From assembly GCA_030512295.1 (NCBI GenBank), contig JAULSR010000009.1, forward strand, positions 1,054,001 through 1,118,000: 64,000 nt of DNA, in the 5' to 3' direction. Source of the stretch: Bombardia bombarda (lineage: Eukaryota > Ascomycota > Sordariomycetes > Sordariales > Lasiosphaeriaceae). The notes beneath the pieces were generated by a model, which searched no databases, was not told the DNA's origin, and saw only the letters and a program-made list of their open reading frames with translations. A program made the translations under genes and the position numbers. Shown piece after piece: positions 22,190-32,739 of the stretch. The stretch's first letter is position 1. Each line of letters begins with the position of its first letter.

Positions 22190-23700
22190 CGGGAAGCTGA
22201 CCAGGGCAAATCCGCAGCCTACCCACCTGAAACATGCCCAGCACGGCTCCGAGCCAGCCCAGCAGCAAAGACGTGAGGGCGGCGCAGCCCAGCGGGAGAT
22301 AGGTTTTGTCCTCCCACCTGCTCCAGTCGAACCCCTTGTTGCGACGGAACATCAGGTGCTCTTGCGCGACGATGCAGATCATCATCATCATCCAGTAGCC
22401 CATTAGGGCTAGGAAGTTGGAGAAGATGGCAAACAGGTGCTCCCGTCCCGCGAGCTGAAGGAAGGCACAACCCACAAACCCAAAAGGAGGGGACCCAAAA
22501 GGAGGGGACCCAAAAGGAGGGGACCCAAAAGGAGGGGAAGAATCTGCACCATAGCTTTTGGCCTTCGGCCGCCCATTCGGGGCGCCGCCCATTCGGGGCT
22601 TTTCCAGATTTTTCATGCAAGCCCATCAACACCGCTTTAGAGCGCAAGAACCAGCTCGACCAGCACCAAGACGATGGACCACACCCACCACGGCACCGCC
22701 TTGGGATGCCGCCCGAGCACCTGGCATACCCCAGCACGGCCGAGCAGGTGCCCGGGATGCTGTTGGCAATGACCCCCCATGGCCACGATGAGCCCTCCCG
22801 TGGAGACTGCACTGGCATCTGCCCATGCCGTGTTCAGGGGAATGCCAGTGGCGAGCCCGATGCCGAGCAGGAAGACGAGCGAGAACGAGAACCCAGAGCC
22901 CCACGAGCGTGAGGAGGAAGATCTTGAGTCGTGATGTCGTTTCTGGGTAGTAGACGTACTAGTCCGAGGCCGCAGCCGCCCAGGAGTCTGGCACATACAA
23001 GCACAGGCTCAAGAAGGTCAAGCGGTTTGCCGCAAGGGTGGGAGCGTCGTCGCCGCCGGTTGATGGCGTGGATATGTCAAAGTAAGGGCCCGCGCAGACC
23101 GATGAGCACAAAGAGCACCAGAAGCTGAGGAAGACAGGCGAGTCTGGGTTTAGGAAGCCACAAACAAGTCAGCGATTTATGTCAAGCTGGGGTGTCTGCA
23201 ATCGGGCAAACACTGGATATCCCCTGATACTCACCTTTCATACTCGTGAAAGAGACGCATGCCAAACACGGCCACCACCCAGTTGACCAGCGAGACACCA
23301 CAACAATCCCCACCGCGATGGTCAGGCCGCCTCCGCTCACAGCCGACAAGCATCTGCCCCCCCCGATGATACCGCCGATAGTGCAGTAGCCAATCCATGA
23401 GCACAATGTTCAAGAAGCAAGGAATCTTGGACGGCCAGCAGCCCATGAAGTAGCGACACACCACCATGGTGCGGTTGCCGCTCTGCGGGCCCCAGATTCT
23501 CGTGTAGGCCGTCGAGCAGCTGCCCAGCAACGCGCGCTAAACACGGCGCACATGCCGCTGTCGAGAAACCCGAGCCCGAAGACCAGGGGCCCAAACAAGC
23601 CGACGGCGAGGTTGTTGGCCGAGATGTTGGCGCTGAACCACATGACCACCAGAGGGCGGCAAGGGGGAATTAATTGGAACACGGGCAAGATGCTGGTCTA
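22190..23700 (-). pseudogene. NCS1 purine-cytosine permease pseudogene
   Basis: Reading down the minus strand, segments of one NCS1 permease appear in order but in different frames: MWFSANISANNLAVGLFGPLVFGLG (about 23640), RTMVVCRYFMGCWPSK, VVAVFGMRLFHEYER, LAANRLTFLSLCLYVP, YVYYPETTSRLKIFLLT, GIGLATGIPLNTAWADAS, VIANSIPGTCSAVLGYAR, and AGREHLFAIFSNFLALMGYW to GWLGAVLGMFQVG. An in-frame TAG at 22959-22961 sits just before YVYYPE, several small frameshifts occur, and a mobile element at 22456-22639 splits the codons for LAL and AGREHLF. Intact relatives import purines and cytosine across the plasma membrane. The N-terminal region above 23700 is not recognisable. This gene is dead beyond reasonable doubt, unless the assembly has many errors. 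Confidence 0.9.
22456..22639 (-). mobile_element. Short dispersed element, copy 1 (184 bp, inside the permease pseudogene)
   Basis: On the minus strand it begins TAAAGCGGTGTTGATGGGC and ends GTGCCTTCCTTCA. It is flanked by GAGC on both plus-strand sides (22452-22455 and 22640-22643), a 4-bp target duplication. Compared with copies 2 and 3 it has a 15-bp segment (cccaaaaggagggga) expanded to four and a partly duplicated gccgcccattcgggg. No terminal inverted repeat is obvious. Confidence 0.88.
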
Positions 23701-23942
23701 CGTCTTTGCAGGTTGGGTTGCCAGAGCGGGGTAGCGCATAGGGATGTATATGTTCCAGACAGACCACGGTGCTACATCGACATAGTAAGCGATACTGGTA
23801 CCATCCCACGTGGGTGGCATGATAAGCTTGTGCTCAACTGCCAACATGCCATGCCACAACAAATCTTCCTAAACATCGGTACGACCGTGGCAAGGCATAC
23901 AAACCTCAGTATCACGGTGCATCAACCGCTCTACTGTTGAAA

Positions 23943-25925
23943 ATGACAACACCGTCGCTCTTATCGGCCGTCAAGCCCACCGTTGACGAGTTCCTTGCTC
24001 ACCACTTCGACTTCATCGTCATTGGGGGCGGAACTGCTGGTCTGGCCGTGGCAGCTCGCCTCGCAGAGAACCCCACTCTCACCATTGGCGTTCTTGAGGC
24101 TGGCGCTGCCGCGTTTGATGAAGACGATGTCAACATTCCGGGCCGATATGGACGCTCCTTGGGCGGACCCCATGACTGGAAGTTTGAAACGGTGGGCCAG
24201 AAAGGGCTGGGCGGACGGACACTTCCATGGCCACGGGGCAAGATCTTGGGTGGTAGCAGCAGTGCGCTGAATTTCATGACGTGGAACCGCGGTAATAGAG
24301 AAGACTATGACGCCTGGGAAGAGCTTGGGAACAAAGGCTGGGGATGGAACGACCTGCTGTGAGTTCCTTTTGTGATGGGAGCAATGGGGCAAAAGAAACT
24401 GGCACTGACATCTGACGATATCGTCAGACCTTTCTTTAGCAAGTCAGAAACCCTTCACCCACCCTGCCCCTGATCTGGCAAGCAGAAACAAAAACTTTCG
24501 ACGACCTGTCATCACTTGGCAGCTCTGGTCCCATCCACGTCTCATTCAACAACGAGCTCTATGGATCTCATGCGCTGTGGCACGAGACACTCAATTCGCT
24601 AGACACATCGAGACCAACAAAGCCCCCCTTTCCGGATCTAATGTCGGCGTGTGGACAGCTATTTGCACCGTGGATCCTGGGACAGGGGCTCGCTCATATG
24701 CGCCTCGCTATGTGTCCTCTAACCCACCGCGGTCAAACCTCCACATCCTCACAGGCGCGCTTGTCCAGGAGATTATTCTCGCCCGGCGAGAGAGCCACGA
24801 GGATTGGGTAGCGACAGGCGTTCGTTTTGTTCATCATGAGTGCGAATTTAGTGTTTCCGTCTCTCGCGAGGTCATTCTCTCGGCCGGGGAGTGTTCAGTC
24901 TCCTCAGATCCTGGAGCTCTCAGGCGTCGGCTCACCCACGGTGCTATCTGCTGCTGGGATCCCCGTCAAAGTAGAGAACGTGAATGTTGGCGAGAGAACC
25001 TGCAGGACCACCTAAGTACGTAGAAGCTTTAATTTCCCTCACGAACATGCGTGGGCTGACAATCCCCAAGCGCTAGACATCATTTTCGAAGTTGATCCTT
25101 CATTGCCCAACCCCGACGACCTGAAATCCAACCCTCAGGCGGCCGAGGATGCCAAGGACGAATACCAAAAGCACCGCACCGGGCCTCTGACCATCCTTCC
25201 ATGCTCCATGTGTTATCTGCCCCCCTGAGACAAGTCATGTCCAAGGATGCCCCACGCCATCCTCTCTTCCAAAGCAGAGTCCCTCTCTCACTTTACACCA
25301 GAACAGAGCTCCATCATAACTCGTCGCTTCACGGGCGAGACAAAGCTCGGCCAGATTGAGTACATTTTCGACCTCGGCAACTGGAGTCCGTTCTTCGCGG
25401 CCGACAACCCAGAGTGGCAAGAAACATGGCACCATGCTCCAGATCCTGCAATACCCCTTCTCGCGAGGATCGATTCACATCCGACCCAGCAGCAGCGCTA
25501 ACTCCTCTTCAGCCAGCCGCCCTGTGATTGATCCGAAATACTACGACTCCTCACACGGCGAGCTGGACCTCGACATCATGGTCCAGGGCGCACGGTTTGC
25601 CGCTGAGATGTGCAAAGCCAAGCCGCTGGCTGACATTGTCCATCAGCTCGTGCATCCGCCTGCATCGTGTCATTGCCAGCAGCGACGACGACGTGGTTCG
25701 GAAGTGGGCGGTTGAGAACACAGTCACAGACTGGCATCCGGTGGGCACATGTGCCATGGGTGGAAACGCAGGGAAGGAGGCCGGCGTGGTCGACGAGCGG
25801 CTGCGTGTGTATGGCGTCAAGGGTCTGCGAGTGGTTGATGCCAGCATTATGCCGCTACAGATCAGCGCCCACTTTGCAGGCGACGGTGTATGCGATTGCC
25901 GAAAAGGGTGCCCGTATGATTCTTG
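23943..25925 (+). pseudogene. GMC oxidoreductase pseudogene
   Basis: The 5' part is intact and convincing: HFDFIVIGGGTAGLAVAARL (FAD-binding GxGxxG), PHDWKFETVGQ, WPRGKILGGSSS and FMTWNRGNREDYDAWEELG, then a donor at about 24361. After that, pieces follow in different frames: PFFSKSETLHPP with a stop, FDDLSSLGSSGPIHVSFN, ETNKAPLSGSNVGVWTAI, REVILSAG, then in another frame QILELSGVGSP and later TDWHPVGTCAMGG (with the active-site His) and GLRVVDASIMP. At least four frameshifts separate them. Intact relatives oxidise alcohols with FAD. The gene stands head to head with the dead permease, about 240 bp from its last recognisable part. Confidence 0.9.
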
Positions 25926-26017
25926 AGGATCTGAAAAGTCGGGCAGTTTTGGCTGCGAACTATGGGAGCGAGGTGCAGTTGTGACCAGAAAATATTCTGC
26001 GATATTAGACTGCAGCT

Positions 26018-26020
26018 CGC

Positions 26021-26070
<50 letters not shown>
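26018..26070. repeat. (tc)n microsatellite
   Basis: About 25 dinucleotide units with one interruption, just 3' of the GMC pseudogene. Confidence 0.95.
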
Positions 26071-26073
<3 letters not shown>

Positions 26074-26109
26074 ACCAAGCCACAGTTCCTGACTTGACGG
26101 CTTTCTTTC

Positions 26110-26690
26110 CAGCTTGACGCCCGTGGATTTGGCTTTCAGACCCATCGTCTCGAGGCCCATGATTCCCCCCACATTATCGGTGCGCGCCTACATCTGGGCC
26201 ATACAATGTTGCCAGGCTCGAACTCTTGATGACTTGAATTTTTGCGCCGCGCTCGTTTTCAAGATGGTAAGAATCAGAAGCAGTGCCGTGAGAACCAGCT
26301 GCGCAGCCAGGAGCGACATCCACTCCCATCCGACTTTGACGAATGTGCAGTGGCAACACTGGAGTTGACCAGCACTGCCAGGTTGTGAGCGGCACTTATG
26401 CGTAGGTCGTTCAGCAGAGTATGGTTGGCGTGGGCAGTCAAGTTGACCACATCACCGCACAGAGCCAAAGATCGATCAAAGGCCGGTAAGTGTCGGATAA
26501 GAACCATAACCACTTTAGTTGGCCAAGGCCTTCGACAATGGGCACCTTGAAGGCCACTTTTGCCAATGATGTTATTAATGCTGGGACGGTATTGAGGGTT
26601 GTCCCAAGAGGCAAGGTTGGAGGGGGGGTTCCATCCGACTCTCAATCACGCAACGACCGAAGAGATGGCCGTTCGTTTCGTAGTGGTTCT
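26110..26690 (-). pseudogene. Remnant of a fungal membrane protein, C-terminal part
   Basis: The minus strand reads LCGDVVNLTAHANHTLLNDL and VLVNSSVATAH, then, after a frame change, VGWEWMSLLAAQLVLTALLLILTILKT (a membrane helix), and in the first frame again KSSSLATLYGPD. A lumenal Asn-rich segment, one helix and a motif like WKSSxLAxLFHG is the ending of a common family of large Pezizomycotina membrane proteins of unknown role. Frame breaks and the absence of the N-terminal part argue for a remnant. The family identification is from pattern memory and is only moderate. Confidence 0.4.
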
Positions 26691-27211
26691 ACGCTAAGAA
26701 CTCCATGCCTTTACTTACTACTTACGTCGGCGCGCGCCAGAGAACAATAAGATTCGCTATATGAAACGATGATCTCGGGAAGCCACAATGATGTATTTTT
26801 CTGGGGTGTTGGTGTTCTGTAGTTTGGCCTTTTGTCGCCGAAGGATGCTGTTGGTATCTCGTACAGAGACAAACGTGCAGCATGCCAGGCCCATGGTCGA
26901 TTATGAGACTCTTCCGACATGTTCAGAAATCACTAGGAGAGTCCATCTGCATTATTCCACATCTATGTGTTCATACTTGTCGTTTCTACCAAAGGTTATA
27001 TATCTGTGTTATGGCACTGGGATTGAGGATGACATCATAAGGTGGCCAATACTCCATAACTCTCGCCGAGCACACCACTGGGCGGCCCAGATAAATGCAG
27101 ATCATCCTCGGTATCAGCAACGAGACTGGGGGGTCCCTTCCGAAAAAAAAGGGGTGAGCTGTTGTGTCCAATCAAGTGGCTGACCTCGACGCTGCCGCCC
27201 GAACCGACAGA

Positions 27212-27349
27212 TGCAAGTTGCCATACCTGATTGGAGAACCATAAAGTTGCCGCGCCCGCAATTGCCATAACTTGATTGGAGAACCATAAAGTGCCGCGCC
27301 CGCAGTTGCCATAACTTGATTGGAGAACCATAAAGTGCCGCGCCTGCAA
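27212..27349. repeat. Tandem repeat of about 46 bp, three copies
   Basis: Each copy contains ttgattggagaaccataaag followed by tgccgcgcc; the first copy is slightly diverged. Confidence 0.9.
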
Positions 27350-27421
27350 CGCCGCTATCTTGTGCCATCCAAGATTGCACGGTATTGGCTCCAAAACCTG
27401 ACGGGGAGTCCAAAGTCCAGC

Positions 27422-27546
27422 TGAAGGAAGGCACAACCCACAAACCCAAAAGGAGGGGAAACCATCTGTACTGTAGCTTTTGGCCTTCGGCCGTCCATTC
27501 GGGGCTTTTTCTAGACTTTTCAGGCAAGCCCATCAACACCGTTTTA
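27422..27546 (-). mobile_element. Short dispersed element, copy 2 (125 bp)
   Basis: Minus-strand ends TAAAACGGTGTTGATGGGC and GTGCCTTCCTTCA, flanked on the plus strand by CAGC at 27418-27421 and again at 27547-27550 (4-bp target duplication). Confidence 0.88.
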
Positions 27547-27919
27547 CAGCCCAGGTAGTCATTCCATGCACCACCACATAGGCGATTGCGTCTTAGACGA
27601 AAGATAAGTGGACAGCGACAATCATGTTGGTCGATTACGCCCTGGAATATTTACTTATTTAGTATGTACTTGTGGTGGTATGGGTAAATAAAACCTGTGG
27701 GGCAGGTTATTGACAAGGGAGGTGCCAGGGTTGGGCGTGTGCGCGCAAGGGTTGGAAAAGGTACAAAGCTCGGAAAAACATGGGTTTCGGCGTAAGCCAC
27801 AGTACCTGACATGGGGGGGTTTTTTTTTTTCGCCCGCAACCACAGTTATGGGTGGTGTGGCAGTCTCCAATTGCCTTTGTCCTGAATGATGCCCACTAGT
27901 TCTAGGTCCTTGCTCACAA

Positions 27920-29285
27920 TCACAACTTCACCCCCACTCTACAGAAACAGCTGCTGCGCACCGGCACGTCGGCAATCGCAACCGCCAGCTGAAGCTGCGG
28001 CCACACAATCCTGGCCTCGTCCTCCCTACCCAACCTCACCAGGCACTCGTGGAACCCGTGCAGCGACCAGACATTGTTCCGATGCTGACGGGCCCGCGGC
28101 AGGGAGTCGTCAAACCCCAGGTCGGCACTGTAAACAGCCAGCGCATCCTTGACGCTGCCCTGCTCCAGCAGCAGCGCGCCGTACGCATGTCTCGTCGGCT
28201 GCATCCAGCCCCACGGCTCGTCGAACGGCAACGCGTCGTCCAGCGAGATGGAGCGACGCAGATGGCCAAACGCCGCGCCAAAATCCCCCTTGCGATACTC
28301 CAGCTCGCCATCGAGCATGGCCGACGCTATCGCCAGGATGTCCCGACACGTGTTGTTGAAGACGGAGCGCGATGCGGGCACTCTGCTCAGCGCGTCGAGG
28401 AACAAGGCCCGATGCCGCTCGGCGAGGTCGAGCTGCTGCGTGGCGGCATATGCGACGCCCTTTGCATAGTGCGTCATGGCGGCGGTGGTGCAGTACAGCA
28501 CGGGGTCGGCGGGCAGCCCCATGGTGATGATGTCCTGCCAGCGGCCGAAGCGGATCAGCACGTGCACGCGCATGGCGATGAAGCCCTCGAGCCAGTCGGC
28601 CATTGGCGGGGACCCGACCCGCAGCAGGCTCTCTGGGAGGGCCTTCTCCAGCTGGGAGACGGTCTCCAGGGCGACCATGCTCTGGCCGGCAAACATGGCG
28701 GCGTAGATGCGGAAGTGGTAGTTGTGGCAGCGGTAGAGGGCGTAGAAGTTGAGGGCGGACTCGCGGGCGACAAAGCGCTCGTCGGCGAGGATGGCCTGGG
28801 TGTTGGAGGCAATGGCGCGGCGGTAGTCGCCGCAGATGATGTCGAGGTGCGTGGGCATGTGGTTGAGGTGGCCCGCGTCCGGGATGAGGCCGCGCAGGTT
28901 GTCCGACAGGCGCAGAGCCTGTTCGGGGTGCGCCGACATCTCCATCAGGTGGATGTAGAGGTGCAGAAGGCCGGGATGGCAGGCGTCCTGGGCGAGGCCC
29001 TTCTCGAGGACGGCCTTTGCCTCCACAGCACGCGAGCCTTCGGCGGGCTCGCCAGTGCGCAGGTCCCAGAGCTTCCAGGGGGTGAGGTTCATGAGGGCGT
29101 CGACGTACAGGGCGATGACGTCCAGGTCGGTGGGGTACTTCCTGTAGACAGGCTCCATGGCGGCCGCATAGGCCTGGTTTAGGGATGGCGATGGCGATGG
29201 CGATGGCGACTTCTTGCCAGGGGTGTCGCGGGGATAGCGATACTGGAGGGCATCGATGAGGGCCTTTTCGACGCCGGTTGCTCTG

Positions 29286-29327
<42 letters not shown>

Positions 29328-29701
29328 TTGTCCTGGGCCTGGGCCAATGCATGCCGTCCATGGGCCACCGTCTTTTCGAACTCGTCCTTGTCAAAGACGC
29401 GCCATGGTTTGTTGTAGTTGGGGCCGAGGGCGTATGCGATGCCCCAATATGCCATGGCGCAGTCAGGGTCGACGGCTACCGCGCGCTCGAAGCAGACGGC
29501 CGACTCCTCGTGGTTGAAGGCGTAGCTCCAGACCAGTCCTCGGCTGAACCATGTCTGCGCATCGCTGCTGTTGCTGGTGACCGGTCTGTGAAATGTGCCC
29601 AGGTCAAAGTAGTCATTTGTTTTGTGGTGATTGTTGCTGCTGCTGGTGGTGGTGGTGGTGGTGGCGACGGGCGCTTTGTTTTGGCTGGTCGGGACGGTCA
29701 T
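27920..29701 (-). CDS. TPR-domain protein
   Basis: A single exon of 593 residues. After a Thr/Ser/Asn-rich N-terminus comes DAQTWFSRGLVWSYAFNHEESAVCFERAVAVDP and CAMAYWGIAYALGPNYNKPW, the first TPR units and a signature of a conserved fungal/bacterial family of uncharacterised TPR proteins. More helical pairs follow (HPGLLHLYIHLMEMS, HLNHMPTHLDIICGDYRRAIAS, FEHLRRSISLDD-like), ending near VYSADLGFD and LHGFHECLVRLGREDEA. A run of about 12 Ser (GAC repeat on the other strand) and a Pro/Ser repeat lie near residues 125-175. TPR proteins act as scaffolds; the partner is unknown. No signal peptide or membrane helix is visible. The gene is intact amid pseudogenes. Confidence 0.9.
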
Positions 29702-30217
29702 GGCTCGGGGTTGGATGAGGTATTGTTGGGGTTGGTTTGGATGATGAGGTTATGTTGGGTTGGGTGAGCCCAGGATCACGGCAGCCCCCCCCCACGGTAG
29801 GGTTGCAGAGCTTTGGACCCCGGACGCGTTGACATCTTAACAGAAATCATGGAGATTCGTGAAAGCTATCTGCTGCATTTTTGGGTCTAATGCTAGCGAA
29901 ATAACTGGCCCTTGAGGTCACCACGCAATCTTATGCGGGGTACCAAGCACCAGGTACAAGCAACCAGGTACATGTACCCAGTATCCGCACTTGACGTCGA
30001 ACGCAGCCTGGCAACCTACCCGACCGTATTTACGAGGGTACGAGATTACACCAATGTCGCAATAACATGGAAGGATGATTTATCCGCGTTCCTCTGGCTA
30101 ATTGCGGCGTTAATATTGGATTGGGACATTGGCCACTTGCGATGCCACTTATCATTGACGTTTGGTGCGACGTCCGCAATTGAGAGTTGACAATCGATAA
30201 CTGACGATGCTCACCGG

Positions 30218-30342
30218 TGAAGGAAGGCACAACCCACAAACCCAAAAAGGAGGGGAAGAGCCTGTACCATAGCTTTTTGGCTTTCGGCCGCCCTTTCGGG
30301 GCTTTTCTAGATCTTTCATGCAAGCCCATCAACACCGTTTTA
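30218..30342 (-). mobile_element. Short dispersed element, copy 3 (125 bp)
   Basis: Minus-strand ends TAAAACGGTGTTGATGGGC and GTGCCTTCCTTCA, flanked by CCGG at 30214-30217 and 30343-30346 (4-bp target duplication). It lies in the region between the TPR gene and the MCT gene. Confidence 0.88.
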
Positions 30343-30888
30343 CCGGACGTCCGAGTCGACGACCGAGCGCGAGGAATACGCGAGCATGAACTTTTTATTA
30401 TCAACTTCAGGTACATACAGTACATACACGCAAACATCCGACATGCATCATTCGCTCAAGCGATCACACCTCGCCCCTGCACGGGTGAAATGAGCAAACA
30501 CAACAAACAACAGCGGTAGCAAAGTCCGATCGGCCGAGAGAGCAACATGCCTTGGCCGCCCTTGTCGAGTACTTTTGATATTTTCTGGTCCTTATTAAAG
30601 GGTTGCATCCAAGATCCAGTTGGTCGGTCAGCACAGCAGACAGGGAGCGACAAGCTGTGCCGCCGCCGCCGTAAACCTTGTTTCCCTAGACTGAGTCTAA
30701 GTCTAGGCATCATTGGCTTTTTGTCGTGCCGTCCCGCGTCGATTAGTTCTACACAGTAGTTTTCCTTTCTCTTAGACCCTTCCTTCCCCAAACTTTTTTC
30801 CCATTCCATTTCCACCCCGGATTTGTCCTCTCTGGATTTGTCCTCCCTGGATTGTCCTCCCTTTCTTCCACCATAGCCAGCTTCAACA

Positions 30889-32376
30889 ATGGCGACGCAC
30901 GCGTTGTACAACTGCAGCGACGCGTACGATTGGTCTGAGGCGCTCACTGCGTCTAATTCGCTGCGCCAAGCCGAAAAGTTAACAGACCAGGACCCAGAGG
31001 ATGCAGCAGCCGCCACTGATCGTAGCGACTGGGCGCCCTCGTCTCAACCAACAAGCCCCCCCCCCCCCCGATCCCCATGCCACCCACAACCCCCCAACGG
31101 CGGCCTGCTCGCATGGATCCAGGTCGCCTCGTCCTTTGCCATCTTCTTCAACACCTGGGGCGTGCTCAACACGTTCGGCATCTTCCAGACCTACTACGAG
31201 TCGGGCGCCCTGTTCGTAGAGTCGTCGTCCAACATCTCGTGGATCGGCTCCGTCCAGGCCTTCTTTGTGCTCATCACGGGTCTCGTTGCAGGACCGGTCT
31301 ACGACCGCGGCTACCTGCGGCCCTTGCTGCTTGTCGGCTCCTTCCTCATCGTGTCTGGCTTCTTGCTGCTCAGCATCTGCCACGAGTACTGGCAGGCACT
31401 GCTGGCCCAGGGCTTCTGCATCGGCATCGGCGCCGGTCTGCTGTTTGTCCCCTCGCTGGCTGTCCTGCCCGCCTACTTCAGCACCAAGATGGGCCTGGCC
31501 ATAGGACTGGCCGCCTCGGGCTCCTCGCTCGGCGGCATCGTCTATCCCGTTGTCTTTTACAACCTGATTGACCAGGTCGGCTTTGGCTGGTCGGTGCGCG
31601 CGCTGGGCTTCATCGCGCTGGCCACCCTGCTGATCCCCGTCTTCTTCATGAAGATGGGCGTCAAGCCCGTCAAGCCCCGCGCCATCCTCGACTGGACAGC
31701 CTTCACTGACTGGCCCTTTGCCCTGTTCTCGGTATTTTCCATGGTGGGCTACGTCGGCCTGTACACCATGCTGTTTTATATCAGCTACTATGCGCTGGAG
31801 ACCCGGATCACATCGCCCGCCCTGTCTTTCTACCTCGTGCCCATCCTCAACGCCGCGAGCATGTTTGGCCGAACGCTCCCCAATGCACTCTCTGACAAGA
31901 CTGGCCCCATAAATCGTGAGTCTTTTTCAGCTGGTTGGGGGATTAAGTTGTGTGGCGAAAACGTGAAATCTGATTCTGATCTGACATTGTTTGCAGTGCT
32001 GGCACCAGGGGCTATCATCTGCGGTGCCCTGACCTACGCCATGATCGGCGTGCACAGCCTCGCCGGCGTGGTTATCATCACGCTGCTGTACGGATTCTTC
32101 TCGGGCGTCTTCATCTCCCTCCCGCCCGTGTGCTTTGTCCGCTTGACCAAGGACAAGTCAAAGGTCGGCACCCGCATAGGCATGGGCATGGCCACCCTGG
32201 GCTTCGGAGTCCTGACGGGCGGCCCTGGCGGCGGCGGCGTCTTGGGTACCGATCCATCGGACCTTCGCTGGACCAGCTTGTGGGCCTTTGGCGGCACCAT
32301 GGCGGCTGGTTCCGGGCTGCTCTTGTTGGGCTTGAGGTTCTGGCTGTCCAAGGGAAAGATGATGGTCAAGATGTGA
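30889..32376 (+). CDS. MFS monocarboxylate-transporter-like protein
   Basis: Two exons, 30889-31915 and 31997-32376, give 468 residues. The 81-bp intron is a multiple of three without stops, so an unspliced reading is also open, but GTGAGT and GCAG borders and the family alignment favour removal. After a polar N-terminus, PNGGLLAWIQVASSFAIFFNTWGVLNTFGIFQTYY is the classic fungal MCT entry motif. SWIGSVQAFF, GPVYDRGYLRPLLLVGS and LAVLPAYFSTKMGLAIGLAASGSSLGG follow. The second half ends TGGPGGGGVLG before the last helix. Relatives are plasma-membrane or vacuolar carriers of monocarboxylates, riboflavin or secondary metabolites; substrate unknown. Confidence 0.93.
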   Translation: MATHALYNCSDAYDWSEALTASNSLRQAEKLTDQDPEDAAAATDRSDWAPSSQPTSPPPPRSPCHPQPPNGGLLAWIQVASSFAIFFNTWGVLNTFGIFQTYYESGALFVESSSNISWIGSVQAFFVLITGLVAGPVYDRGYLRPLLLVGSFLIVSGFLLLSICHEYWQALLAQGFCIGIGAGLLFVPSLAVLPAYFSTKMGLAIGLAASGSSLGGIVYPVVFYNLIDQVGFGWSVRALGFIALATLLIPVFFMKMGVKPVKPRAILDWTAFTDWPFALFSVFSMVGYVGLYTMLFYISYYALETRITSPALSFYLVPILNAASMFGRTLPNALSDKTGPINRESFSAGWGIKLCGENVKSDSDLTLFAVLAPGAIICGALTYAMIGVHSLAGVVIITLLYGFFSGVFISLPPVCFVRLTKDKSKVGTRIGMGMATLGFGVLTGGPGGGGVLGTDPSDLRWTSLWAFGGTMAAGSGLLLLGLRFWLSKGKMMVKM

Positions 32377-32739
32377 TGCAATTTTCCTGGCCATGACTGA
32401 TATTATGGAAAAGAGCTGCTTTTGGAAAAGAGCTGCTTTTGGAAACTAAGGGGCGATATGTACACAAAACGATACCCGGTTTTACGTGCTGGAGGGCGAT
32501 ATTTAATAATGAGATAAGAGGTTTGATGACGATATAGAGAAAAAAGAGACAACCTCGATCAAACAGGAGATCCTTGGTGTCTCCATAATAATGAAGTGAC
32601 AGAGCCAATCACTTTGCATCCACCGGCTTTCCTTCCCCCGTTGTGAAGGAACTGCGTTCTGTCAGCATGAACCGCAACTATGCCATAGCAAACCCAAACC
32701 AGACCAGACCAACCAAAGAAATTGGACTTGGGGGGGCAA

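Larger units (their letters stand above)
26691..27919. other. Intergenic with repeat array and element copy 2
   Basis: No gene recognised. It contains a 3-copy array at 27212-27349 and a short mobile element at 27422-27546, listed separately. Confidence 0.5.

Noticed and set aside
27920..29182. Long open frame on the plus strand opposite the TPR gene
   Set aside because: It is the GC-rich antisense shadow of the TPR gene; its translation has no domain and is Gly/Val/Glu-biased.
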